Below, piece by piece: positions 1 to 13,430 of a DNA stretch of 64,000 bases. The stretch comes from Leuctra nigra (taxonomy: Eukaryota; Arthropoda; Insecta; Plecoptera; Leuctridae), in contig OW203769.1 in NCBI GenBank assembly GCA_934045905.1, positions 31,437,345-31,501,344 of the forward strand, in the 5' to 3' direction. How positions within the stretch are numbered: the first letter of the stretch is position 1; every line of letters begins with the position of its first letter. Below the pieces are notes generated by a model. That model saw only the letters and a program-made list of their open reading frames with translations, had not been told where the DNA came from and made no database searches. A program made the translations under genes and the position numbers.

Positions 1-1579
1 ATGACGATAATGATGTAATTTCTAAGGCCACAACAATGTACCATGGTGAAAATGTTGAACTACCACGACATATGAATGTCAGATTCGGACACTATAGGTA
101 TTATTTGATTTTTAATACAAGGTTATGTTTTAAAATTCAAAGATTTCTTTCATCTTTCTAAATCAATTAATCTAATTTATTAATATCACAACAAAAATAA
201 TAGCAGCATTGCTAAGTTCAGGCGCATCTCAAGTTCACCTGCCATTGTGAAATCTATCGAGAGGATTCTTCCATATTGTTGGATTGTCAACTGGAGTCTG
301 GGTACCTACTGGTTTGTCCCGGAGTGAAGTATGCAACAGTCAATCAGTAGGTATTGATGTGTGTGAAGGTAGCGCTCGCACGGCTCTACGCGTCTTGGGT
401 ACTTTTTTATTTTTACATCAGCGGGCACTTGGGTGCTCGTCATAGTATTTGAATGTTACTCTCCTCACTCAGCCTAGAAGATATTTTACTCAACAGATGT
501 TGTTGTTTGTCATAATTTAAAATCAATTTTTAAATGTTTAAATGTTCGTAATCTCAAAGTGAAGTTATCGTATTTTTACATCCACACGGTTGTAGATAAT
601 TTTTTTAAGGCTAGGCGGCTCATTTCTGGACAGATTTATTCCCTGAATTTACTTCATTCAATCTTGTTCCTAAGAAAATGTCCACATCAACGGCACTAAG
701 TTTGTGAATTTGTGATAAAATTTAGCTAGATTTGAAGTTTAAATGTGATCAGAAATGAGAGCCTGAAGATCTGTTAGAAACAAAAGAATCTCGTTGATCT
801 GATAAAAGGGTAGTAATTTTGTGAAGTTTCGATAGTATTTTTAATTTTTATAAGCTAGAAGCTACAGGTAAATATGTGGGTCTTAGACTTTAGTGAATAT
901 ATAACTTATATTAAAATACTGCATGCATTCATTTGAAACATGTAATACTATGATATTAGAGGGATCTAGCGCCGCACTTGGATGGAGATTATCCCAGCAA
1001 TTGACGTGTTGAAAAACAGCGCCGCAGAGACAAGAACTCGATGAAAACATTATCAGGGGTATTTCATCGAGTGGTGATAAAATATTACATCTGCCTGGTA
1101 TAACTTTTCTTGGATCGCTATCCACAATACACTGTCCGCTCTTTCCTCCATCGCCATATTTAATCTTATGGCGAAAGTAGGACAAGGTTTTAAGCTAACC
1201 GTTGTTACATTAGTCTTTCAAATGTACTTATGAAATGTATCAAATATTCTCATTTTTTTACTGTTTAAAATAACTTCTGTTCACACTAATCTGTAGTATG
1301 AATTAGTTACAATGTTGAATTGACTCCAAATCATTGAAAACAAACTGAACCTTTGAATTTGAAATAATGCGGCAAATACAAGTGGCCTAAAGAGCGGGAG
1401 CCACACAGACGCATCCAAGTCGCTCTCGGCAACTGCTTATGCGACACGGTCGTACACCCCCAAGGTCGTTTAGTTCCAACTGTCACCACGGCGCTGTTCT
1501 TGCAACTCTAAATTAAATTCATAGAGCAGCTGAGTTACCAAGTATTAATGTGCAACAACCGTCCTTTATGTCTCGAAAT

Positions 1580-1757
1580 TGTGTTTCGAACCTGTCTTGA
1601 ATTGTGTTTCGAACCCATGTTTGGAACTTGTGTTTCGAACCCATGTTTGGAACTTGTGTTTTGAACCCATGTTTGGAACTTGTGTTTCGAACCCATGTTT
1701 GGAGCTTGTGTTTCGAACCCATGTTTGGAACTTGTGTTTCGAACTTATGTTTGGAAT
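1580..1757. repeat. 26-bp minisatellite, about 7 copies
   Basis: Unit GTGTTTCGAACCCATGTTTG plus GAACTT, with single-base variants (TTTTGAAC, GGAGCTT, GAACTTATG) towards the ends. Short open frames on both strands result from it. Confidence 0.9.
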
Positions 1758-2714
1758 GTGACGTCCGTCCTGTAATTTAGTTCACCAGCAGAGCATGTTC
1801 TAGTTGGTTCCAACACTTGCAACTGTGTCAATTTACCCATATCATATTCCAGTACTTAGTCTCTTATACTCTTCCAACTAACGGCATGACAAGTAATGCC
1901 TGCTCGTACTCTATTAAACAATGTATTGACAAATCAAATGTCGTATCATTTCCTCTCTCCCTCTATCCTAAGTGTCGTAATTGTCTGGCATGAACTTCAT
2001 TGTAAACATGGCGCCCAACTCGACAAAACAGAAGCTGCGGAGTTAATATTGCTATACATTTACAAATGTTGATCAAAATAAAGTAGTAGAAACTACAGCC
2101 TTTCAACTGATAATGTATTGAATTTTGTAAAATTTGCATACTATTTAGGAATGTTCATTGATTACTTTTTTTACATTGATCATTGAATAATATTAAGAAA
2201 TAATAAATAATAAATTGCATAAAATCAATTACCAAATTGGATGAAATCGTACTGATACGGTTGTATTCATATTCAGAATGGTTATCTCAAATTGAGAAAG
2301 TCATCGGGGGTTGAGGCCTTGAAGGCGCCATAGCGAGCTACAACTCATTATAATGTTCGCTGTGAGAAGAAGTAGAAACGAAAATTAAACTCGAATCACA
2401 AATATTTTGCTACAATAGACTATCTTTGAATAGACAAACAAATAGATCAACTTGCACTATAAGGCCAATAATTGCTCAGGAGGGCGATTCTAAATTTCCG
2501 TGTTGTCTCGTATCAAGTGATACCAATAGACAGCACTCCATTGGGCAGTGAGCCCATTTCAAGTGAAACCAAAGAATTTAGAATATACCTTCTGGCTTAA
2601 TTCTAGTGCAAGCGTTCTGTTGAGTAATAGTATTAAGTATTAAATTGGAAGTTTTGAGCATTATTTTCTGACACTGATTTTCAAATCTATATTGTGTAAA
2701 ACGTAATTTGTTCT

Positions 2715-2840
2715 GGTGGCCTATTCTATAACGAGAACAAAATCATTCCGGCCTGGAATCATTTCAGATCAATGTTATCCTTATGAACGTGAAATGATTT
2801 TAGGCCGGAATGATTTCGTTATCGTTCTAGAATAGCCTCC
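2715..2840. mobile_element. Hairpin MITE, ATTCTATAAC family
   Basis: Near-complete palindrome: CCTATTCTATAACG, AAATCATTCCGGCC and AATCATTTC on the left pair with their complements on the right, around a loop ATGTTATCCTTATGAACG. About 126 bp. Confidence 0.72.
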
Positions 2841-4704
2841 TGATTAATTTCCATGATCGATTTGATTTAATCGTATCGCTCCACCCCTTCGAGCTGTGTG
2901 GGTTATAGGGAAGCAGCATTCAAGCCGGCTTCGTGTGAGCAGTGATTCATAGGATAAAGGAAAGTTGAAAGATTGGAACCATTTCTGTTGGTCTGTTATA
3001 TATGTTGTGAACGAGAGTGCTGATCAGCGTGTGAAGCGAGGTACAGCAGGTAATGTGGTTCATGGTTATGTATTAGGTCTGTAAAATACTAAATAGTGAT
3101 CAAGATGTCGGCTGACGGCTTGAGAGGAAAAATTAAAGCTACCTTTGTTAAAAATATTTGTTTTACGCATTTGAGTAGCACTCAAAATTGCGCTTGCCTC
3201 GTGGTTCATCTTACGTAATAGTATGTTAATTTCTATTATTTTTCTGCAATTATTTACTCCTATTTGCTGGATAACACATTTGTCTTTTAAGATAATTAGT
3301 TACATATATTTTGTACAAATTTTTCAGCACATTAACGAGAGTCATGGAAGAAATGTCAATTTATTCCATTCATATATTTTTATTTACCTATTTCACAGCT
3401 TAGGAGTACAGGAGTACAGAGTAATACAGAAATAAGAATACTTCACCTACAATAGTAACATTTGAAATCTATTTTAGAATCTTAACACTTGCCTGGGGCT
3501 CTGTGCCCCAGACCCAGACCGCACAGGTTTGGGGCTTCACCAGTCCCTCCATTGTTTTCTTACATGAAAGTCGACTGGAAAAGTAGTTCTGTTTCTCGAC
3601 TAGAGTTTAGGAGCCCTACTTTATCTATCTGTAGCTTGCAATGTCTTTCGTAGAGCCATAGTCTAATTGTAGTTCGTTAGGTATCTAGCGAGATTACATC
3701 TATAGATACCCTAACACCTTAATAATAAAAAGTTTGGAGTCTTTTAAGCAAAACTACATGTTTTAATTCTTGATTCATATTACTTTATTCATGTAGTAGA
3801 TGAATAGATAATTGTGAGTAGCTGTGAGTTTGATGCAAAATATTGATCTGCGTATTTCAGATAATAGTTCTCGACTCACATTCGCTCTAGATTCGCGTTA
3901 GCTATAGATTGGCTTTTAGCTAAATAGCTCTAGATTGGCTGTTAGGTCTAGACTCGTGCTAGTTATCTCTGACTCTCGAGCTGAAATGCCGAGAGAGATA
4001 CTACGTTACAAATCACTTGGACACAAAAGTAGATGCTCGAAACAACGTAGCTTGCCGCGTGGTTACGTCGGGAGATTCGTTGTCCCTCGGGCTTAGTGGA
4101 TGTTCGTCTCGTACGTCAGTGTATTACTTGTTTAATTTCATCAATATGTAGGCATTTTAAAGTTCATTTAAATCTCTTGTAAGATTTATTGTGAAACCAT
4201 TAATTCAGTTATATTCAAAATATGTAATTTTCTGCCCCTCCCTTGGGTCTGATATTGATAATTCAATATGTTTTTAATTTTGAGATTTTTGTAACTTTTT
4301 TTATTGGTGTCATATTTAACTAGTTAGTTATTCCAAAATCAGTTTTGTAACGTATCCATATCAATAACGTATCCACCTAATAGTTGATTCCAATGGCCGC
4401 GATATTGTAATTCCATACGCATAGACTTCAGTGTTGAGTGCTGCCTACGTCTTGGCTTGGCACCAACATTCATTCACCAGTATCAATTGTTAGTGTTCTT
4501 GTAATAAGTAGTAGATCGAGGAATTTCACATTTTTAGAAATTCATGTTAATCTGGTTTCATTTCATTTGAAGTTTTCGTTTACAGATGTTAGTTTGTAGT
4601 AGTTTTGTATTATTGTAACGTAGATTAATGTCGTGCAACAGGCGTTCGATCTTCGATGCTCATTCAATGACCGGGTCATAATGCGATTAGATGCCACTAA
4701 ATAG

Positions 4705-4764
4705 TTAGAAGAGGAATTCGTACAGAAACGGGCTTCCCATAGTATGTCCAATTCCTCGGTAGCT
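4705..4764 (+). ncRNA. Loop-E hairpin repeat, first copy
   Basis: Outer stem GAGGAATT (4711-4718) pairs with AATTCCTC (4750-4757). Inner stem GGG/CCC encloses CTT. The internal loop is CAGAAAC opposite AGTATG. It ends CTCGGTAGCTAG, like the later copies. It is presented as a candidate structured RNA on comparative grounds only; no transcript evidence exists here. Confidence 0.5.
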
Positions 4765-5111
4765 AGTAATAAAATTAGGTACTAATTACTAATTTCGTAA
4801 GATTTTGTTGACCTAAGCTCAGTTTTACAGGGTTTTACTAGCTAGAATTAAATTAGTGAGTTATTTGATTAATTGTTGATTTGGATTTATGTCATCATTC
4901 CAGGTGCCTGTTTCATTGTTTGTTTATAAGCTATTGCATTTTTTTAATTCAATGTGACCTTGGTGTAATTTTACCATTCTTTGGTATCGGTGGCTTACCA
5001 GTGAGAACATTTAGATTTTAGTTTGAATGATCGTAATAATTATGTCCGAACAGGCGACTGTCTCAGTAGGCATCACTTACTCTGTAGAAATGAAATCAAT
5101 GCGCATGCAAA

Positions 5112-5170
5112 TTAGAAGAGGAATTACTACAGAAACGGGTTTCTCCATAGTATGTAGGTTTCTCGATTGT
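5112..5170 (+). ncRNA. Loop-E hairpin repeat, second copy
   Basis: Outer stem GAGGAA/TTTCTC with one G-T wobble, internal loop AGAAAC opposite AGTATG. A preceding block, CCGAACAG followed by TGTCTCAGTAGGCAT (5046-5076), recurs before the copy at 9580, so the repeat unit extends upstream of the hairpin. Confidence 0.45.
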
Positions 5171-5762
5171 TAGGAATAAGATTTCTTCTTTATTATTTGC
5201 TATGTTGGCCCTGATAAGGTTTACGGGGCTCTGGCCCAAACAACATGTAGAACGTGTGCCGTAATATTGTCAATGGTACAGAATAGTTATAGTTTATATA
5301 GTTATAAAGTAGGTACCTAACTATATATATTTATATAAGTAACTATATTTATATAGTTACAGATAGTTATAAAGAAAATTCGATTGTTTCTCCATTTTTA
5401 TTTTTTAAAACCCGATTTTACCAACTGTGACAGAAGTAAGGATTGTAAAGTAATAAACTGAGTTCTACCTACTTCGTTGGTTATTGCCTTTGTTATAATT
5501 GGTAAATTTTTTGGAGGGGTCAATTCCTAGACCCAGTTTTACCAATCTTCGATTAGTACTAGTTAATCAATTAACGAAAAATAATCAATTTATGCCAAAA
5601 TACCTGGACAGGCGCTTAGGAACAACTTTCATCATTGCGGGAGGTGCCCCCCCCCCCCCCCCTTCCCCTCCAAACAAATTTCAAATTGTTCAAAATTGAA
5701 TTGGAATTGGAATTTGATTTAATTTTGGATTTGAATTGTTTGAATTTCTTCAAATTTTGAAC

Positions 5763-6386
5763 TCGACACTAAAAGTACCTAGAGAGTGCGCTAGTAAATA
5801 TAAGATGGACGCTCCCGCGAGTACAATCCCAGCGCGTGCGTACTTTTACATACAAGTCACTTAGATGACAATCGTAACGAGTTCAGTAAAAAGTTATAAA
5901 TACATCGCGAAATAACAGAAATTGATGCTTACCTCAGTGTCAACAATCAAATACAATTGGCATATTTCATTACAGCACACATTCATTCAAATTCTTGTGA
6001 AAACGAGTTGTCTATTCACCAAAAGCAGCATTTGACAGATTGCAGTTGTTTGAACGATGCGTCAAGAAAAATGTGTGTTCAGAAGGTCGTGAGAAAAACA
6101 ATTTGCATCTGTCAAATGGTGATTTTTGGTGAATAGACATATCGTTTTCACAAGAATTTGAATGAATGTGTGCTGTAATGAAATATGCCGATTGTATTTG
6201 ATTGTTGACACTAAGGTATTCATAAATTTCTGTTATTTCGCGATGTAATTATAACTTTTACTGAACTCGTTACGATTGACATCTAAGTGACTTGCCTGAA
6301 CGCGCCTTGTGCGCATGTGCACAAGTACTCGTGGTATAGATGCTAACTTTTTCCGCTAGGTGGCGTTTTGCAACTTTTAGTGTCGA
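5763..6386. mobile_element. Foldback MITE, 624 bp
   Basis: Termini TCGACACTAAAAGT and ACTTTTAGTGTCGA. Long inner arms match in inverse (CAAGTCACTTAGATG, TAACGAGTTCAGTAAAA, ATCGCGAAATAACAGAAATT, CACATTCATTCAAATTCTTG with their complements at 6130-6290). The unique centre is about 6020-6110. No target duplication was recognised. Confidence 0.8.
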
Positions 6387-7185
6387 CAAGGTCTATGTTG
6401 TGTTAGAACTTTAAAAATGTTCATAAAAAATATGAAAAATTGTTGTGTGTGCCTTTCATCATTGGGTCTGGGCGATTTTTTTAAGAATTCAAAAATTTAA
6501 AAGTGATTCTGGGACTCTAAAATGCACAAACAAAATTAAAGAACCCTCTTGTTGCCCCGGCAGTTTAAAAAGAAATTAAACAATGTATGAGTGGTTCTGG
6601 AATGTTTAATTCAATTTTTTCTCATCAATAGGGGACCAGACCAGGGATGTAAATGTTAAAACATGTCAATGAAATATTTCCAAACTTTTGAAAGATTTGT
6701 TTTTATGTATGAAATGAAAAGATATTCAACTCGTGTTTGAATATTCCCTCCCAATATTTATTGAAGTGAATATCTCATCTGATCTCATCTATAAGGACAG
6801 TATTGCGAGTTGACGTAGTGGTCGTCATGCAACTAAAAGTAAATTACTTTGATTATTCATAGTCCCATAATGTCAAGGTGTAGGTAAAGTTAAATTAATG
6901 TGTTGTCTAAAACAAATAAATATGAAGTTTTGCTATTTTCGTTGAGTTACTGAACAGAATTCCTAAAAACATTTTTTTTTATCAATATTTCACTTTTTTT
7001 TAGTGAAATATACTAAAATTACATTTTTTTGACTGCTTGAGCGCCGGTGCGCTCGTTCAACTTGCGAATAGTTAATCAGTACTTGAGGTTAATCACAGTA
7101 ATGCCTATTGAATTTTAGAATACTTATGTGAGATGTTACAGATGTTACAGGCTAAAAGCAACACATGGTCCAGCATTTTACAATT

Positions 7186-7245
7186 CTAGAAGAGGAATTT
7201 ACAGAAACGGGGTTCTTCTTAGTATGTACAATTCCTCGATAGTTA
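7186..7245 (+). ncRNA. Loop-E hairpin repeat, third copy
   Basis: Outer stem GAGGAATT (7192-7199) with AATTCCTC (7230-7237). Internal loop CAGAAAC opposite AGTATG, followed by GATAGTTAGGATT as in the first copy. Confidence 0.5.
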
Positions 7246-7652
7246 GGATTAAATTTGATTCTTTATTGGTACCTACATATGGTTTTATCATGAACTAATA
7301 CACCTCAAACAAAATAATATATATGGAACAACCGATAGGTATGTACTACCTAGATGAAATTAATGTATAGGTACCTAGGTTTATTTGGCTGCCGGGTAAA
7401 ATACCTTTAGTAAGTAATGATCACTCTTTACTACCTTGCTGCTCAGTAAGGCATTAAGTATAAACAGAACTAGAAATTATAATAGTAATAACAGAAACTA
7501 CAAAGAACAATCAGAATTAGAAATTGATGAACTATGACATCTTCAAAACAACCTCGTTCCTAGGTTACAAATATAATTCGAAAGCGACAACACAGCTTGT
7601 GAACAAATCTTCATTTAATTTCGCAACTTGTATTAGGATTCAATAGTAGGTA

Positions 7653-7861
7653 CACTCGACAATTCATAAAACGGTATTTGAAAGAAATGTATTGTCTGAA
7701 AAAAATGTGATAGAATCATCCGATGAAGTCTACTACTTACTCGTCATCTACCTCTAGTAGGTGAGCTCTGATTTCATTGATAATAACAAGGATTGATTGT
7801 CAATGAGTCTGACCAGAGCCAATCTGTTTCGTTCAAATACCGTTTTATGAATTGTCGAGTG
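7653..7861. mobile_element. CACTCGAC-type MITE, copy 1 (209 bp)
   Basis: Ends CACTCGACAATTCATAAAAC and its complement, flanked by TA at 7651-7652 and 7862-7863. The core contains ATTGATAATAACAAGGATTG. The TA duplication suggests mobilisation by a Tc1/mariner transposase. The copy at 42443 is the same length. Confidence 0.8.
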
Positions 7862-9174
7862 TACATATAGATTTTTTCTGCTTTTCGCCTAGTACATAAA
7901 GTTAGAATAGCGGATGATAGCATATTGATTATAAATATACCTAATTATTAATGTTTTAGCCTTGATAGTAACTATTGCAACATAGAAGTATATTTAATGT
8001 ATAATAAATAACTGAGCACATTTAGTTAGATCATTATGTAGTAGGTAGGTATGACGTAGCCATACTTTGGGGGAGCTCCTTTTTAAAAGGAACTAATCAA
8101 AAGTTTTGTATATGTATTTTTTATTATTATCCCGTCGATCCGAACATAATACAGATATGGGTATCGTCAGTAGCACATTTAAATTTACAAGTATATTATA
8201 CATATTAACAGATTGAAGTTTTTCGTTTTTCGTTTAAAAGTTTAAAAATCAAAAATAATATCTAAAAAGTTAAAGTTCACTAAAAACAAATATTTACTTT
8301 ACAATATGTTTTTCTGTTATACAACCAGCAAACGGGATATTTATGTTAATTTTCAAAACTCCCTTTCTCCCTAAGTATACATGTGTACAGGTCACAATAG
8401 TTTATTATTGTGAATATGATATTATAATTCTGAATTCAGCGCGCAGTGAGCAGTTATTTGTATTATTTTACTTATATTATTTCATTTTGGCCCAGCTTGT
8501 ACACAGGCAATCAGAAATCATGGATCAAGAGTCCAACCCCAAAGAATTGATGAGTGTAATCTGGACCTCAAAATAACTTCTTAATTCATTCGAAAATTTA
8601 ACTGTACGTTTAAAAAGATTCCTACGGAGAAAATAATCGAAGTAGGTATCTCAAAATTTTACTAAAAAGGAGTGTTGAGAAAGTTCCTTTTAAAATGCTA
8701 ACAGTGCTACAGCTACAGTTACAGGGGTTTTAAAAGTAACACCGATACAGTTACTTCTCGAACGACAAGTATCAGTGTTGTCAGTTACATTGTATTGACA
8801 GCAGTTACTTTCATAGTTACTTTCAATTTACAGGCATTTTTCCTTGAATGTTTTTACATTTGTACACGTTGGTGGTTGATAATAAGGGCTGTCAGGACAA
8901 GACAAAAGTCTAGTCCAGCGACATTTTAGACTTTTTGTGTGTTTTTATGCCTTCCAGAGGGTTGATTTTTACTTTTTCTCATGAATTGGACATTTTACAT
9001 TATTCAATGATGAATTAAATGTAACATGTTACATTTCAGTAAGATACCTACTCAAAATTGTAACGTGATAATAGTTACTGTTACAATTTTCAATAAAGAA
9101 AAAACTGAATAAAATTACAATAACTTCATTTTTACAGTAATATGGTACAGATACTTTTTATTGAAAAAAGAAAC

Positions 9175-9370
9175 ATGTTACTTTGTATCATGTTACTTTG
9201 TATCATGATACTTTGTATCATGTTACTTTGTATCATGTTACTTTGTATCATGTTACTTTGTATCATGTTACTTTGTATCATGTTACTTTGTATCATGTTA
9301 CTTTGTATCATGTTACTTTGTATCATGTTACTTTGTATCATGTTACTTTGTATCATGTTACTTTGTACCA
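9175..9370. repeat. 15-bp minisatellite, about 13 copies
   Basis: Unit ATGTTACTTTGTATC, nearly perfect (one ATGATAC variant near the start, a CCATATAAC end). The 15-bp unit keeps all frames open, giving artefactual repeat peptides such as MIQSN. Confidence 0.95.
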
Positions 9371-9579
9371 TATAACTACTCAACCCATGCTAAGAATAGG
9401 AACACGTTCTTATTAGAAAGGAGAAGTTCCTTTTCCAAGTATGGCTATAGTTACATGCAAATGCACTGACACACTGTTAGTTATTAGAACATTATCACAT
9501 GTCCGAACAGACAATATGTCTCAGTAGGCATAACCTATTTATACATGAGGTCACTATGTAGGTAATAGCAAAGCTCTGC

Positions 9580-9636
9580 AACAGACAGGTAAAGACCGAA
9601 CCGGGTTTCTCCGTAGTACGTTCACTGTCACGATAG
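9580..9636 (+). ncRNA. Loop-E hairpin repeat, diverged copy
   Basis: Outer stem GACAG (9584-9588) with CTGTC (9625-9629) replaces the usual GAG/CTC pairing, still followed by GATAG. The inner part ACCGAACCGGG...CCGTAGTACG keeps AGTACG. It is preceded by the same CCGAACAG...TCTCAGTAGGCAT block as the copy at 5112. Confidence 0.35.
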
Positions 9637-10871
9637 TTTAGTAATAGTTAGTACAATAAATATGCGTTGTCTAGGTGGAAGTTAGTTCCTAGTGTATTTT
9701 AAGACTAAATATTTAAATTAATAATAAGAAACAATTACCTAAGTAGGTATTTAAGTACATTTATTAAGACACAGAATGTGCTTGGCTGTTGTAGATTTTC
9801 CACGAGCGTAACAGGAAACCGAAATGTTTTGAAATAGGTACTCGATTGCGATAATTGGCGTAAAAGAAAAATACCCTGATTGAGAGGTCACCATATCGGA
9901 ACTATTATAGATAGGATTCTGACATTTGTACACATATTAGAAAACAACATTTAATATGTGAAAGTTTCAAACATCAAAAAGTTACATCAAAAAGTGGAAA
10001 AAGTTACAAATGATTGAAGTAGGTACAGTTGAAAAAAAGATTAAACCAGACGAAATTAACGTATTTGATTAATTGATTTGGAGTTACTTTGTGGGAATTA
10101 GGTGAATTTATGTTTATTTATGCATTTTTTAATTAACATAAATTTATGTTTAATAAATCTATGCGAATTTGACTTGGTTAGTAGATGTGTGAATTTATCG
10201 TACCTACCTATAACGACATTAAGCGGATTTAACATATTCAATTCATCATTGTTTTCAACGTCTTTATTCTTTCGCATTACTCGAATATTTCTGAAAATAA
10301 CACATATTAAATTTTCATTGTTCTATAGCACGTGAAAGTTTCAGCAATTAATCTTATATAGTTGTGATAGTTCACTCCCAGAAACCAGGCATATCCATTC
10401 TTGACAACTACTTCTACTAAAATAGTAATCGCTGACCTCGTAATCCTCGCCAAGTTTATGAAACACTCCAAATCTGGATCTTATACTTCTAATTTATACT
10501 GCAGCTTTCATATTCTGGATATATTTTGGATTAACAAATGGTTTTAAGCCGGTATAACTTTATGCCGAATTGCATTTTAACTCCAAATATCTCAATTATC
10601 ATGACAGTATCATGTGATTACGTCATACTTATAATACCATTACAAATGGGAGATTCATAAAGATAATAAGCCATTAAATCATGGTGATTACTGATAAAAT
10701 AATTAGTAATTACTAATTGATATTAGCTTTTTTCGGTCATAAAACTATACTCCTTTGTGAATCCAGTCTCTGAAATAAAATAAGTTAGTATGTAATTATT
10801 TTCCATTTCTCCATATTTTAGAATTGTAGATTATCTACAGTTTGAACATTTCCGTTTCTTCATAATATATA

Positions 10872-11606
10872 CCGGGTGGCCCAAAAACACACAATGGGCG
10901 AGACATTGCTGTGACGAAACTACTGCACAAATCGGACTGAAAATTTCACATAATATAAACAGCGTACTAAGGTTTGATGTGTGAAAGTTTCAAAATCATA
11001 ACTTATATATGAAAAAAATTACAGCTGTTCCAATTTGGTTGTTGAAAAGTCGATTATACGGAGCTCAAAGTGCGCGCCTGCAGAGAACGATGATTGGTCG
11101 GGACGATGTATATTCAAAAATAATAACGATATCAAGCTGAAAATTTCAAATTTATTCAAAATATATTGCTATCAAATGGGTGAAAATTTCAATTTCACCT
11201 TTTCAAATTATCGTGTGTAATAAAACTTGTGAAATTATCTCCCTTATATTCTGCTTTGAAGCTCAACTTCAAGATTCCACAACTTTTGCTACAATGATCA
11301 AATTGTTTTGAAATGTTTACACATTTGGCGGCAATATATTTTTAATAATATGTGAAATTTTCAACTCATTAGTAGTTTTGAAGAAACAGTGTCCCGGGCA
11401 ATGGCCGTTTTCTGAACGCGCTTTTATTATCGATTTTTCGACAAATTCTAGCAGCTGTAACTTTTTCTATACAAAAGTACCTAGTATTTTTGAAACTTTT
11501 AAACATCAAACCGTAGTATTATTATGTGAAATTTTCAACCTAATTTGTGGAGTAGTTTTGTCAGAGCGACTTTTCGCCAATTGTGCGTTTTTTTGGGGCC
11601 ACCCGG
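10872..11606. mobile_element. Mariner-type foldback element with TA duplications, copy 1
   Basis: Terminal inverted repeats CCGGGTGGCCCAAAAAC... and ...TTTGGGGCCACCCGG, flanked by TA at 10870-10871 and 11607-11608. The arms continue inward as imperfect inverted repeats (GCACAA...GGGCGAGACATTGC, and TTGGTTGTTGAAAAGTCGAT with its counterpart). No transposase is visible, so this is a non-autonomous element of 735 bp. Confidence 0.82.
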
Positions 11607-11796
11607 TAATAGTAGATATTTGCAGTTTAATTCAACCTTATTTTTATTCCGCATTATTTTGTTTCTGGGGGAAGAATGCCCCGACCCACTTGAAGTTCTT
11701 TGTCGAGCTCCAGAGGGTAGCCATTGTGTCGTCGTGATCGCGTATCTGGTCATGCTTCAGGAACACTGACGCTCAAATACAAATGTCGAACGATTA

Positions 11797-11858
11797 ATTA
11801 GAAGATAAGTTGGTCTCAGAAACGGCCAACACCCGAGTACGGGCAATTTCTCGATAAG
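11797..11858 (+). ncRNA. Loop-E hairpin repeat, diverged copy
   Basis: TTAGAAGA then CAGAAACGG and CCGAGTACGGG, closing CAATTTCTCGATA. Outer pairing is imperfect; the inner CGG/CCG stem and the AGTACG side are kept. A further hairpin, CCGAGAG...CCTCGG, follows at about 11868-11900. Confidence 0.35.
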
Positions 11859-12337
11859 TATTCCTTCCGAGAGTTCTCTCGAGCCTTGAGAGGCCTCGGA
11901 AAAAGAGATCTTTTTCAGAAACTTGTTAGCAGGAGAGATTATGTTTTCAAACCATTAATCGACAAACCCATCAAATTTCCAAACTAAAATAAGTGAAAAT
12001 GTATTTCCTTATTTTTATAATATTATGATTTAAATGTGCATTTATGTATGGGCTTATAAAATACTTTAGCATAGTTTCTATAGGTATGTTAGTGGTTTAT
12101 TTGACTAAAATGCAGGTAGTAAATTACGCACATGTGATAAGACATATTGGTCTAGTCAGAGTCAGACATACTTCTATGAGCTGTACCCGGATCGCTGGGC
12201 TGACTCCCTGCATATGATGCTTTTTATTTATTAAGGTTGAATGATTTTATTAATGGCGTTTAATTATTTAAGTAAAAGTTATGAGCTAGACCATAATTTA
12301 GTGTACTGATCGTCGATCGAGACAAACCCATCAAATT

Positions 12338-12400
12338 ACAAGAGTGATTCCAAACTGAAAAGACCGCAAAGCCCAAGTAGGTTCAATCACTCGATAGCTA
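12338..12400 (+). ncRNA. Loop-E hairpin repeat (GAGTGATT type)
   Basis: Outer stem GAGTGATT (12342-12349) with AATCACTC (12385-12392), internal loop CTGAAAA opposite AAGTAGG, ends GATAGCTA. It lies in a direct duplication: 12235-12480 is repeated at 12950-13205, including the AGGTTGAATGATTTTAT block upstream. Confidence 0.5.
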
Positions 12401-13052
12401 TCTTAATGAACTCTTCATGACCCACGAAACTTTTTTATCAATTACTTTTACAGCATTTCATGTTCAACTATATTTAAGGTAGAGCCATCGATCGATGTAC
12501 AAAAATATTTTTTCTTGAAATGAAAAGTTAAAAAAACGATTTCCTACATTTCAACTATATTTAAGAGACTCATTTAATGTCATGTAATTTGCAACTCCAG
12601 TGCAACAATGAGTTTTCAATTTTATGTCATCAGAGGATGAACAAAACTTTAGCATGGGAGGTATAGGAACATAATTTCGTATTTGGTCTCTAACTTTTAA
12701 AATAGCACACGTTGGTATTGTTTTCCTGATAGTATTACCATAAAAAAATGATTTTTGTTAAAATCTATCGACAAAAAAAGATCTTCATTTATACCCTAAT
12801 AATTACACGTTTTTTTTCCGCCATAAGATGTCATGGGGGAGACAACTCAATTGATCTAGTAGTGATTTATTTTTTCATGGATTGTGTGTGGTGTTATTAT
12901 CAATGTTACCAAAATTCGGAAAAATTGTGGTTATGGTGGTTCTACCTTAAGGTTGAATGATTTTATAAGAGTGTAGATATTACGCTTAGTTTTTTTAAGT
13001 CAAAACTACGAGCTAGAACATAATTTAGTGTAAGTGAAACAAGCCACGTCAA

Positions 13053-13116
13053 TTAGAAGAGTGATTCCAACTGAAAAGACCGCAAAGCCCAAGTAGGTTC
13101 AATTACTCGATAGCTA
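13053..13116 (+). ncRNA. Loop-E hairpin repeat (GAGTGATT type, wobble)
   Basis: Outer stem GAGTGATT (13059-13066) with AATTACTC (13101-13108). One C-to-T change relative to the copy at 12338 turns a G-C pair into G-T, so the stem is kept. Internal loop CTGAAAA opposite AAGTAGG. Confidence 0.5.
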
Positions 13117-13430
13117 TCTTAATGAACTCTTTATGACCCACTAAACATTTTTATCAATATGTATTACTTTTACAACATTTCATGTTCAACTAGGTATATT
13201 TAAATGGAAAAGTCTTGTTTAACGAATTGAGATTAAAATTCTGTGCAAGCGTTATATTTCTTAGAATTTGAGTGTTTCTTCGCCGGTAGAGATCGTCATT
13301 GTGTATAGGTTGTCTGTGGTATAGGTCACATGATTCTACAAATCGCGTAAATCTTACAGGAAAGAAAACTAATTTATTCTTACACTCGATTAGTAAAAAA
13401 AAAAAAAAAAATCAATTTATCAACCTTTAA

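Larger units (their letters stand above)
1..4704. other. AT-rich stretch without a supported gene
   Basis: Apart from the 26-bp minisatellite and the hairpin MITE at 2715, I see only scattered short palindromes (for example ATTCTAAATTT near 2484 and its complement near 2577). A 100-codon minus-strand frame at 883-1185 has no recognised motif. Confidence 0.5.

Noticed and set aside
883..1185. A 100-codon minus-strand frame with several Cys residues
   Set aside because: No recognised domain, no convincing splice sites and ordinary base composition. Kept as unassigned.
2484..2587. Possible small MITE with ATTCTAAATTT inverted ends
   Set aside because: Only 11 bp of pairing and no second copy or target duplication seen.
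9132..9416. Repeat-peptide frames (MIQSN and similar)
   Set aside because: By-product of the 15-bp minisatellite, open in several frames.
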